NCBI RefSeq assembly: GCF_041381155.1
Contig: NC_091134.1
Coordinates: 41,623,338-41,687,337, forward strand
Reading direction: 5' to 3'
DNA from: Argopecten irradians
Lineage: Eukaryota > Mollusca > Bivalvia > Pectinida > Pectinidae
Length of the DNA stretch: 64,000 nt
In this document: piece after piece, positions 49,234-61,700 of the stretch
Position numbering within the stretch: the stretch's first letter is position 1
How the letters are laid out: every line of letters begins with the position of its first letter
Position numbers and translations under genes: made by a program
Notes under the pieces: model-generated
Seen by the model: only the letters and a program-made list of their open reading frames with translations
Databases searched by the model: none
What the model was told of the DNA's origin: nothing

Positions 49234-50196
49234 GCTTACAAAGCCTTTTTCACTTATTATTGACCATGTCTTTCGTTTATCTTTTCAATGGAATTGAATA
49301 TACATTTTAGTTATAAGTAATTATTCATGCTTAACGCGCACCATTGCCTATGCTAGAACATGCAATGTATGTTACACTCCAATGCATGTCCAAATATGAC
49401 AACCAATGCTTAAATAAACCAACTGGAATGAAGTATTAATACACGTATCATGGAACATGGCAGCTGTTTAACAAGGGCCAGTAGTTATCTACAATGTCTA
49501 TGTTGTATGAATCAATACAAATAAAATCTATGCACACCTAAAACACCTCAACAAAAACATCTTACATGCATGCATATTTCTTTTCACGTCATAATGACGT
49601 GCATCAACTCCCATATACTCGCCTACAATATAACAATATAACAAAATTACCAAGGGCTCTTTAGTTCAAAGTAAAATACTCCGTACTTCAAAGGGAGATT
49701 ACTCGTACATCAACAATCAAAAAGATGAATACTTTTTCTTCATGTGACCATTAACAAAGAAGATGATTATATTATGGTAGACTAATACCACACACATGTA
49801 ATTTAAACACTAAAATAAAAATCCATTCATTCTTAGCCATATTTATATTTTATTTAAAACTATTAAGGTATTTAAAGACGTGTGTTTAAGTTTGAATTAT
49901 CACATTAGAGCTGAATGGAAACAACACACTGTATTTTGAAACATAGACTGTAAAATATTATCAACTACAACATCGTATACTTTCTTAGAATAATTACCTA
50001 AAAACTAGAAGTACTTCTGAAAACAATACCCGTTATATCTGTTATAATTAATTAATATAGAGAGTAATGACTATGTTATAGATTCTATAGCTGGAGGTTG
50101 CAGTTATGTAAACTTTTGTGTAAATACTTAATGAAGTGTGTTGAAATAATTTTGCAATAAAATATATTTTATCTCATACTGTCAGGGATTTAGTGA

Positions 50197-50840
50197 AGTT
50201 TCTACAAGTTAATTCCATTTTTTCCAATTACGGTTAAATTTGTCTATGTATTTATTACCTTTACCACTACTTATATATTTCTGAATATCATAATTTTCCT
50301 TTATAATAGATTTTAATGATGCTACAGACAGGTTTTGTTGAAGACACCTAGATCTATAAATGTACTGTTTCATGATTAGTAAAATCAGATTATTAATTTA
50401 TAACACATGTTTTTATTATTTGTTAACCCAAAGAGAAGTGTTTCTTTATTGAAGGAAAAATGAATAAGTAATGCACCATGTAAAAATTCAAAGTGTTCAA
50501 AAAAAAGTTGTACTTCGCTGCATTCCCAAAATAAATGTGTTATTGTTTCTATCTCTGTCTTACAAAAAAGCAGGGTGGATTTTCAGATAAACCAATTTTA
50601 AATAAATATGAGTTTGTTGTAAGGATATGTTGGTTGACTCTGTATTGCAGCCATTGCAGTTTTGAACTTGTAGTAACTCCAAGTTTCATCATTAATTTCA
50701 AATAATTTATTCCATTTTCTTTTGCCCGCGGACATAGTTTTATTTTGACAGAGTATACGGTAGAATTCTTTAGGTCCTTTTTTATGTTTAATACACATTT
50801 CTAAATTGTTTGGTATAATTGGATATGACAAATTGACAAT
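50197..50840 (-). pseudogene. Decayed non-LTR retrotransposon ORF2, C-terminal end
   Basis: Minus-strand frames contain KEFYRILCQN, KWNKLFEINDETWSYYKFK and, after a stop, C-x3-ETITHLFWEC (about 50522-50563). This Cys/His motif is typical of the zinc-binding region after the reverse transcriptase in LINE ORF2 proteins. Stops break the frame, so it is a remnant. No endonuclease or polymerase catalytic part is present nearby. Confidence 0.7.
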
Positions 50841-51879
50841 GTCAAGTTGTTTGTGTGTTAGAATGTATTCAGCTCTGCTTATCTGCCAGCGATAGACTTT
50901 TCTTCATTTAGTCGATAGAAGAACGGTAAAAAGTAAGGATAGAGGAAAGAATAGACAGTATAGAGGAAAGGATAGATAACAAGATAGTTGTAGTATCTAA
51001 ATGACATGAAAAGAGGTCAAATCGGTAGCGACAACCATACACAGCAGCATGAACTTAACTTCCGGAAGTAATGAAAAACTAAACTAAGACACATATTGGA
51101 GTAGTATTTCCGGAAACAATATTTATAATATCAAGCGATTTTAATTTCTGAGTTCAGAAGGGACTTATCCATACATTCACAACCACTCATGAGAAAGAAT
51201 GCTAAGTTCACAGGTAAACAAAACTTATCTAAAAATTTCATATGCATACAAAACATATACTGTACACATTGCTCGACACGAAACAATTCTTCCGGAAATT
51301 ACAAATTTAGTCGGGGCCGTCTTCACCCTCCGTGAACAAGTTCTCGGAAATTGCTGACGTCTCCCGATTGATCACAAAAGATGTAATGTAATAAAAAAAA
51401 ATATCATTTCACGAAAGATTTGAATTTGTACATGGATTGTAGTGAATCTTTCTGATATTTCGATTAAATATACACTTTATATGTAATTTAATATTGATTC
51501 GATGCATTGTAGAGCGATTCATAGCGTAAATTGTATAAGCTTCTAGGCCAACTGTATCTTTTATACATGTGTATACGTATTACAATATACCGACGTACAA
51601 AACATTATGTAAGTGAATTTAGAAGTATTTCATAGAAGAACAATTGATTATCAAATATCGGTATTATACATCCATAAACACATGTTAAAAAGACTTACCT
51701 TTGATCAGAATATATTTAAATCTATAAAGTAAATATTACTCACTCGGTAACTTCCACAAACACAATGAGCACACTTTCACTCGCGAAATATACCATTTCA
51801 ATGTAAATATAAACTGTATGAAAAAAGTAAGACTCGTCTCTTATAGTGTACTGGTCGAAAAGGCATTTTATGCCCAAAG

Positions 51880-52675
51880 TCACGAATGACCAGTGTAATT
51901 GAAATTGGCGTTATTTGTTAGATATGAGTCGGTAAGTTTAGTATCGTAAAACAGTCTCCTCTTTTTACCGTTCTTCAGCACAACGAAAAGCTTGCCATCG
52001 ACGCTGTAGGATTTCTGAGCGCTTTCAAGTCTGAGAGCCTCACTCGGTCTTTGTTGGTTAGTTCTGGTTAATTTCTCCGAAACCGTCATCCCTGTGATCC
52101 TTAAGATCTGCCTGGCCTTAACGACCTCGTGCTTCTTCATCCGATGAGTGAATTTCACAATAACCGGTCTACTCTTGGAAGTGTTTAACTTTCCAAGTCT
52201 ATGTGCTATATTAATGTCCTCAGGTCTGAGTGGCACTTTAAGCTTAGTGTTAGAAAATTCCACCGCACGTTTAACACATTCTTCAGTCGATTCCTTAACT
52301 GCAGGGTCCGGGAGTCAAAAAAATTCTTAAAGAAATCTTTCGGTCCTGTTGCTCAAGGTCATTAAGTTTAGATTCAAGTTCACAGATGGACTCCTCCGAG
52401 TCTCATTCTCTATGTTCAAGTAGGCTGACCTTTTTCTTCAGTTCTTCGTTTTCACACTCAAGATTATTGATTCTCAGTTTCAGGGAATTGACCAGTTCCT
52501 CATTCTGTCTCTGAATTTCTGTCTGGATATCATCTTTTAGTTTCGATACGATAGTGTCCATATACTCTTTCGTAACTGAACTAGTTTTTCAGCTAATTGT
52601 CCCTTTTTTCTACCACATTAACGTCAGCACGGTTGGATATTGCATGTTTTCCTCTGCGAGAATCCATATTTGTAG
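51880..52675 (-). pseudogene. Decayed LINE ORF1-like coding remnant
   Basis: An intact 127-codon frame (52263 to 51880) includes RPVIVKFTHRMKKHEVVKAR and ends with a basic GKKRRLFY region, like the C-terminal domain of L1-type ORF1 RNA-binding proteins. Upstream on the same strand (about 52675-52270), other frames read as a coiled coil (NLECENEELKKKVSLLE) and a start MDSRRGK, separated by frameshifts. It could be the 5' part of the same element as 50197-50840 with its middle deleted. Confidence 0.65.
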
Positions 52676-53504
52676 AAATGATGTATAAATAATATAGTCC
52701 AAGTCCAATATATACCTGTATAGGTACACCGCTTTATTATGTATTAATATATAACGAATGGAATGCCGCCGTGAGTGGTGGTCACTACCTGTAGTGTTAG
52801 TCCATTGTCATATAAAAAATGATCCAAATCATATTTTTTTTCGGCAGTTGACACAACTAGGGCGACATATAACAAACAAACTGATCTTCTTATGTCCTCC
52901 TGCCAAATGTTGAAAAGTATTGCTTCCAATATATAGGCAAAATATAAGAAAATATCGGAGCGTAATTTTCTCTGACCACTACGGGTGCATGTCACGTGAC
53001 CCCCTATTAGAATATTCTTTATATTTTCTGTATCGAGGAAAATAAACCAAAGTATTAATAATTTAGAGTGTGCATACAAATTATGATGCTGAAATTCAAA
53101 TATGAATGAGTTGGAAAGATATGCTTGAATAGCTAATATTGAAATATACTTATCAACTGTAAGTTTGATGTGCATGTTAAAGTAATTATTATGTATGCAA
53201 TTTATTTCTTACTTTGTTTTGTTGGTGTGTATGTCTTTAATATGTTATGCGTGTACGCGAGTGTGCTTTTGTGCTAGTTAATTTTTGTTTACACAAATAG
53301 GCTTTTCCTCTTCAATACAGGTGTATCTCAGGTGAGTTTTGAAGGAAAAGAAATTAAAACAAAACTCAACAAGAAAGCTTTTACACACAGTGTTCCTCTG
53401 TAATAATTTCGATTAGAGAAATGCATTAGTAATACTTTTTGTGATAAATAAAACAAGTTTCATCAACACGTTTTGAAATGGTTGCTTGGTGTCTTCGGCA
53501 GCAT
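52676..53504. other. Intergenic, possible 5' region of the LINE remnant
   Basis: A 143-codon minus-strand frame occurs here (53175-52744) without a recognised domain. Its place just upstream of the ORF1 remnant suggests retrotransposon leader sequence. Confidence 0.3.
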
Positions 53505-53668
53505 GCTTCAGTGATATAGTACTATAAAAAGGGCAATAGTAATATACCGCAGTCTCCCAAAACACGCACCTCGCACACCATACACCCAACACACCGCATG
53601 CATGGGAGGCCGTCCTTAGATGACCATAGCTGTTTATAGGACGTTAAATAATCAAACAAACAAACAAT
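53505..53668 (-). repeat. Interspersed repeat copy facing the triplicated array
   Basis: Read in reverse it carries TTAACGTCCTATAAACAGCT and GAGACTGCGGTATATTAC, the same sequence that restarts in plus orientation at 53690. The two copies are inverted around the short AATCCTTAATACCGAGCGG spacer. Confidence 0.75.
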
Positions 53669-56600
53669 CCTTAATACCGAGCGGTACGCTTTTGTTTGTT
53701 TGATTGATTAACGTCCTATTAACAGCTATGGTCATGTAAGGACGGCCTTCCATGTATGCTGTCTCTTGCGTGTATTTTGTGCGAGGTGCGTATTTTGGGA
53801 GTCTGCGGTATATTCATTTTGGGTATTCTTGTAAAGTGGATCTATTGCCCTTTTATAGTGCTATAGCACTGAAGCATGCCGCCGAAGACACCAATCAACA
53901 CACCCCACCCGGTCACATTATACTGACAATGGGCGAACCAGTCGTCCCACTCCCTGTATGCTGAGCGCTAAGAAGGAGCAGAAATTACCACTTTTATAGA
54001 CTTTGGTGTGTCTCGGCCAGGGGACAGAACCAAGAGCCTTCCTCACAGGAGTGAACGCTCAACTCAAGCCAAAAGTGAGGCGGTGCCAAGGAAGGCATTA
54101 GGAAAGATAAAGTCAGTTAGGAAGAAGAGAAAATATAAGATCCTAAATTTAGTCCCCTCTTACAATCATGCAATAGGGGCAGCAGGTACAATTCTTACGC
54201 CCTACCTGCAGGGCCAGGGCTAGATCGGTACGCTGAAGCAGAAACTACCATTTTTATAGAATACATATTGTATGGTGTGTCTCGGCCAGGGAACATATCT
54301 CAGAGCAATAAGCGAGTACTTACCATTGCTCAAAAGTGAGATGTTAAAATGAGGAAAGAAATTTAGGAAGAATAGGAAAGATTATATTCCAAATTTGGTC
54401 GCCGTTTCGAATAAATGATAGCAAATAGGGGAAGCAGGTACAACTCTGCCACTCTATCGATAGGCATCATTTATACCGAATCGTTTACATTAAAGTAATG
54501 AAAAAATATATAAAATATCGTGTTTTTATAGTTGCAAGATTTTACAGCCCTGAACAGGTTTTAGCTTTGAGGATGAATTCTTAAATGATCAGTATTGGAT
54601 ATAACGGACCTAAAAGGCCCTTATTTCCCCCAAATAGAAAGGAACTGTCTATTCATTTGACATTGGGTTCCGATTCGCCATTTCCGAAACTCATTTATTG
54701 TTATCTTGTGGTCATCGTTGAAAATGATTTGTTGCTTCAATCAATTGTCCCTGTGTATATGTTTCTATTGAATGATCCATGATGTAAGCTGACCGCATAT
54801 CAAGTGTATATCCATTGTTTTATATTATGGTCTCCTGCAAGGTTTCAACATTTGTCTCTAAATGGTTCTATACAACAGAAACGTAATAACGTTATCTTCT
54901 GGCTTTTCTGGAAATCAACCTATTCATTTATGTAGTGCTTTACAGTAATCGGCTGTTCAGGAGTGTGTCATGTATGTACATTCTTATCTAAAAGACGAAC
55001 TTCATATCTTGTGTTGGCTCTATTTCATTGACAGTAGTTTGAACTATTATTCTTGAGAGAGGGTAATTTTGTTTCATGAGGCCGTAAAAGCTCTTCATAT
55101 TTCATTCATTGTTACTTAAGATTAATATGTATCAAATGTTGAAATAATCAAAAGATTGTTTAGATAAAAAAATACTAAACGAAGAGATGATAAAAAAGAA
55201 GTTCAAGTAGGATTTTACATAGTTCTTATAATTTTTTTTATGAAACTAAAGATTAAATTTGTAAAAGAAGATACATAGAAACGTTTAAGAAAGAACGATA
55301 GCTTGATGAATTGGCTGCTTGGGTATGATGTCAATCATTATGTCACACATCCTGTTGATAATGGTATACACAAACATCAGCTAGGTGACATGTATTGGCT
55401 CTAAGATTCATTCATATTGAAAGATAATGAAAATCAAGCTAAAAGACGCGTGCAGAGTTGCAGTGTTATATATAGAAGTGATATGGTTTCTTTTGAGTAA
55501 CAATTACACGCAACACACCGCATGTTTATAGGACGTTATATAATCAAACAAACAAACAATCCTTAATACCGAGCGGTACGCTTTTGTTTGTTTGTTTGTT
55601 TGATTGATTAACGTCCTATTAACAGCTATGGTCATGTAAGGACGGCCTCCCATGTATGCGGTCAGTTGCGTGTATTATTGCCCAGGTACGATTCTTACGC
55701 CCTACCTGCAGGGCCAGGGCCAGAGCGGTACGCTGAAGCAGAATCTACCATTTTTATAGAATACATATTGTATGGAGTGTCTCGGCCAGGGAACATTTCT
55801 CAGGGCAATAAGCGAGTACTTATCATTGCTCAAAAGTGAGATGTTAAAATGAGGAAAGAAATTTAGGAAGAATAGGAAAGATTATATTCCGAATTTGGTC
55901 GCCATTTCGACTAAATATATCAAATAGGTGAAGCAGGTACAACTCTGCCACTCTATCGATAGGCATCATTTAAACCGAAACGTTTACATTAAAGTAATGA
56001 AAAAATATATAAAATATCGTGTTTTTATAGTTGCAAGATTTTACAGCCCTGAACAGGTTTTAGCTTTGAGGATGAATTCTTAAATGATCAGTATTGGATA
56101 AAACGGACCTAAAAGGCCCTTATTTCCCCCAAATATAAAGGAACTGTCTATTCATTTGACATTGGGTTCCGATTCGCCATTTCCGAAACTCATTCAATGT
56201 TATCTTGTGGTCATCGTTGAAAATGATTTGCTGCTTCAATCCATTGTCCCTGTGTATATGTTTCTATTGAATGATCCATGATGTAAGCTGACCGCATATC
56301 AAGTGTATTTCCATTGTTTTATATTATGGTCTCCTGCAAGGTTTCAACATTTGTCTCTAAATGGTTCTATACAACAGAAACGTAATAACGTTTCCTTCTG
56401 GCTTTTCTGGAAATCAACCTATTCATTTATGTAGTGCTTTACAGTAATCGGCTGTTCAGGAGTGTGTCGTGTATGTACATCCTTATTTAAAAGACGAACT
56501 TCATATCTTGTGTTGGCTCTATTTCATGGACAGTAGTTTGAACTATTATTCTTGAGAGAGGGTAATTTTGTTTCATGAGGCCGTAAAAGCTCTCCATATT

Positions 56601-58489
56601 TCATTCATTGTTACTTAAGATTAATATGTATAAAATGTTGAAATAATCAAAAGATTGTTTAGATAAAAAAATACTAAACGAAAAGATGATAAAAAAGAAG
56701 TTCAAGTAGGATTTTACGTAGCTCTTATGATTTTTTTTATGAAACTAAAGATTAAATTTGTAAAAGAAGATACATAGAAACGTTTAAGAAAGAACGATAG
56801 CTTGATGAGTTGCTGCTTGGGTATGATGTCAATCATTACGTCACACATCCTGTTGATATTGATATACACAAACAACAGCTAGGTGACATGTATTGGCTCT
56901 AAGATTCATTCATATTGAAAGATAATGAAAATCAAGCTAAAAGACGCGTGCAGAATTGCAGTGTTATATATAGAAGTGATATGGTTTCTATTGAGTAACA
57001 ATTACACGCAACACACCGCATGTTTATAGGACGTTATATAATCAAACAAACAAACAATCCTTAATACCGAGCGGTACGCTTTTGTTTGTTTGATTGATTA
57101 ACGTCCTATTAACAGCTATGGTCATGTAAAGACGGCCTCCCATGTATGCGGTCAGTTGCGTGTATTATTGCCCAGGTACGATTCTTACGCCCTACCTGCA
57201 GGGCCAGGGCCAGAGCGGTACGCTGAAGGAGAATCTACCATTTTTATAGAATACATATTGTATGGAGTGTCTCGGCCAGGGAACATTTCTCAGGGCAATA
57301 AGCGAGTACTTATCATTGCTCAAAAGTGAGATGGTAAAATGAGGAAAGAAATTTAGGAAGAATAGGAAAGATTATATTCCAAATTTGATCGCCATTTCGA
57401 CTAAATTATATCAAATAGGTGAAGCAGGTACAACTCTGCCACTCTATCGATAGGCATCATTTAAACAGAAACGTTTACATTAAAGTAATGAAAAAATATA
57501 TAAAATATCGTGTTTTTATAGTTGCAAGATTTTACAGCCCTGAACAGGTTTTAGCTTTGAGGATGAATTCTTAAATGATCAGTATTGGATATAACGGACC
57601 TAAAAGGCCCTTATTTCCCCCAAATATAAAGGAACTGTCTATTCATTTGACATTGGGTTCCGATTCGCCATTTCCGAAACTCATTCAATGTTATCTTGTG
57701 GTCATCGTTGAAAATAATTTGCTGTTTGAATCAATTGTCCCTTTGTATATGTTTCTATTGAATGATCCATTATGTAAGCTGACTGCATATCAAGTGTATA
57801 TCCATTGTTTTATATTATGGTCTCCTGCAAGGTTTCAACATTTGTCTCTAAATGGTTCTATACAACAGAAACGTAATAACGTTTCCTTCTGGCTTTTCTG
57901 GAAATCAACCTATTCATTTATGTAGTGCTTTACGGTAATCGGCTGTTCAGGAGTGTGTCATGTATGTATATCCTTATCTAAAAGACGAACTTCATATCTT
58001 GTGTTTGCTCTATTTCATGGACAGTAGTTTGAACTATTATTCTTGAGAGAGGGTAATTTTGTTTCATGAGGCCGTAAAAGCTCTTCATATTTCATTCATT
58101 GTTACTTAAGATTAATATGTATAAAATGTTAAAATAATCAAAAGATTGTTTAGATAAAAAGATACTAAACGAAAAGATGATTAAAAAGAAGTTCAAGTAG
58201 GATTTTACATAGCTCTTATAATTTTTTATGAAACTAAAGATTAAATTTGTAAAAGAAGATACATCGAACCGTTTAAGAAAGAACGATAGCTTGATGAATT
58301 GGCTGCTTGGGTATGATGTCAATCCTTACGTCACACATCCTGTTGATAATGGTATACACAAACAACAGCTAGGTGACATGTATTGGCTCTAAGATTCATT
58401 CATATTGAAAGATAATAAAAATCAAGCTAAAAGACGTGTACAGAATTGCAGTGTTATATATAGAAGTGATATGGTTTCTATTGAGTAAC
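53669..58489. repeat. Three large direct repeats (1.9, 1.5 and 1.4 kb)
   Basis: Units start at 53669, 55561 and 57059 with CCTTAATACCGAGCGGTACG. Unit 1 is longer because it keeps the full interspersed element (53760-54180), which is deleted to GTATTATTGCCCAGGTACGA in units 2 and 3. Each unit contains TCGATAGGCATCATTTA and a frame opening MISIGYNGPK. That frame is cut by a stop after LLNDP in units 1 and 2 and runs 116 codons in unit 3. The array ends at about 58489, just before gene B. Confidence 0.92.
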
Positions 58490-58774
58490 AATTATCATTA
58501 TTACCAAAGACTCAACATGTCCGTACTAGCCCTGAATTGATACTTACAGTATAGGTATAGATAACCTACTGACATTGTTCTATCCAAAATGCCTTATACA
58601 CGACTCTCTGATAACACACGTGGGAATGTACCTGTTGGCCAGCAATGTTAAGTATCGAAGATGATCCTACTACTCTCAGGTATTTAAAAACTATTCTTTT
58701 CATATCAAACATTTAGTATAAAAAAATTGTAGTCCTCGCCTGAAGGACTTTCATTTGGACTTTTGTATGGGAAT

Positions 58775-58796
58775 ATGAACACGTTAAAAATATTTA
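58775..58796 (+). CDS. Gene B exon 1: tentative signal-peptide start
   Basis: ATG at 58775 encodes MNTLKIF and, with a weak donor TTTA|GTGTAA in phase 1, joins exon 2 to give a normal leader (IVLALAPLSRAQ) before the first Cys. A different upstream exon cannot be excluded. Confidence 0.4.
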
Positions 58797-61700
58797 GTGT
58801 AACGTTGGTATTCATTTTTGTTACAGAACCTGATACGTCATTTGAGAGACGTAGAACAACAGTAACTACTTGCATTCTCTCATTAAATAGCTCAAATGTC
58901 TTCATTTAATTCAATTAAAATTTTGAATGGGAAAACCTATGGAATAATCATTAACTTATCCATGATATTGACATTACAGTTGTTTTAGCACTTGCACCCT
59001 TATCAAGAGCTCAAGTGTGTGAAGATATTGATGAAACGATATGTAAAGAAATTTTTGCCCTAGACCCTACGTTTTGCTCAACTGCTTGTTTTTCTTCTTC
59101 CGTCTGTCCTAGAACCTGTGGAAAGTGTCGTACGTACTTTTTAATGTACATATATAACATTCTATCATAAAAGTTTTCCGAAGCAGCATAGTAAATAAAA
59201 TTTTCTTTATGTATACTTCACTATAGTTTATTTTCTTCTATTTCTAAAACGTATTATTAATAAGTGAATTAGCTTATACATGTTTTAACAAAATGGATTA
59301 GATTCAAATAATTCTACACACATTTTATACAACTTAATATAAATATATATGTTACTTTAAAAAAACCACCAAAAAACAAATATAAGATTTGTTTTGATAT
59401 TTATTTTTTTCATATGTAATTAAATATTTTTCATAGCTTTGAAATGTTACGATTGCCACGAGGTGAATGATCCGAAATCATGCAGCACCGTAACACAATG
59501 TCCGTCTCGCGACCATGTGAGTACACCCGTTTGAATAATACTTGTGATAAATAAATTGACATTTCACGAAAATTGACACTGGCGAAAAACACCGTTAAAC
59601 GTTATATACGTATATTCGTTTCACAAGACTTTGTAAAAGGTCATTGTTGACTATTTATTATTTTCGTTTTATTTCAACATCTAAACTGTCATATTCAAAT
59701 AATTGTAACAATATTCGCTTTATGTCAGTACTTTAGATAAAAACCTAACACCATGGTTAATGATTAATACGTTATAACAGTAAAACCACTTGATCATATT
59801 CAGACCAATAATTAATACTACAGGATAACTAAGCTAATTCTTAATAAAGTAATACCAAACATTTGTCATTGGTTGACTGAAAAGAAATGTAAAAATCAAA
59901 CTAATCGATCTTTCGTTTTCTTTTCCGTCACAGTTTTGCATCACGACGCAATCATTCGACGATGACTTCAATGACAGATTCAAATTGGGATGTGCCTTAA
60001 ATTCTGTAGGTTTAACTTAAACAGTAAGCATTCCTCAAATTAGTTATATTAATAACTGTAATCTATCAATGATAAATTGCGATTCAAATGTTGTGTCTTT
60101 AATTATTACTTCAATATAATTGTTTTATTCATTATTCTTCATAATCTTAGTCTATACCAAATAGTATTTACAAAATAACCACAGATTACTGATTATTATT
60201 ATGCAGCTTATTGTGAAAAGGGGGTCATTTTCATGAATAGGCTGTATTCGACAATTTAAAACATAAAATTACATCTTTGAATAACAGTTATCTGCCTCTA
60301 CGGATAGGTGTGGACTGTTACGCCATTAATTAAAAATGTTGTCGTTACATGTGAAAAATATATACATTACGCCTATAAACCTATATGACGTACCATTTCC
60401 AGCATGGCACGATAACTGTAACCTGCCAAGACGGAATTGATGAAAGCAATGTTGTCCTTCAAATTGTACATATGTCTCTAAAATCGTCCTCGTTCACAAT
60501 ACAGATATGTGCAGAGCATCTACAAACAAAAGGTCGCCGACAAACCCAAATCCAGACAGAGGTCATTCAACTGAAGGGTTCATGTTGTACACAAGATTTA
60601 TGCAATCAAAATTTATTGAATATGTCAGCAACGCAGCCGTCGCAGCCAATCATAAGTACAAAACAACCGGCTTCAGTACAACCACTTGTGACAGCAGGCT
60701 TCAACACCACCTCCAGTCTAAGCACAGCTAATCCATCTATAGCTCCTAGTTCGAATCCCAGTCCGAGCGTCCCGGTTTCAATTGTTGCATCAGTTCAGCC
60801 AGTGACATCCGTTATGGTTGGCACGACATTAGCGGCGCTGTCTACTAGTTCTATAAGACGGAGATCAAGTATCTGTCATGACGTCACGACTGATATTTGT
60901 GGCCGTCTACAGAAGAACTTACCCAACATGTGTTCCAATGATTGCATTGCGAACGAAGTCTGCCCAAGAACATGCAGGAAATGCAGTAAGTAAGCTGTTT
61001 ATGTTACACATTATTATTTGAAATACTGGTAGGTTGGTTGATTTCTTATAGTGCTATTTCACTGTAGCGTACAGTCAGAGAGAGAGAGACACACACAGAA
61101 CTGGAAACATTATACTGACAACGGGTAACCAAGCTACCCTATTCCTTTTACTCTGAGCGCTAAGCAAGACAGTATTATTTCTATAGACTATGGTGTGTCT
61201 CACCATACACCAGATTAATGTCATGACGTCAATGGGGATTATATTCAACATAACACCAAGAATTTTATAACAATTGTTATCGTAGTATTGTTAAATTAAA
61301 TGTATTTGTTGGCTGGTGACACGATAAAACAGCAGATATTAACACACGTTGTATTTTAGATAGATATATATATATATGTATATAAGATTTTCTCATATTT
61401 TTTTCTTTTAAATTTTGAAATACAGTTAGCTGCCTCGACTGCGCCCATGTGTCGGATCCAGCGAATTGCACACAGGAAACTGTTTGTGAGAGAGGAGAGG
61501 TAATATTGAGACAGCTGAAGGCCTGATGGATACACAATGGTTTTTCTGATATTCAACTGATATTGTTAAAACGTCAAAAAATGTCCAAAAATAGTTGGAA
61601 CAAAACGTTTCCGAGCCAAAACGATTTGTTTTTTTACTAAAACGAAATTCATTTTGATTACCGGTACCTAAATATAAAAGGGAGATATACCAACGTTCAC

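Noticed and set aside
52744..53175. 143-codon minus-strand frame
   Set aside because: No recognisable domain, and adjacent to a retrotransposon remnant; most likely element leader sequence.
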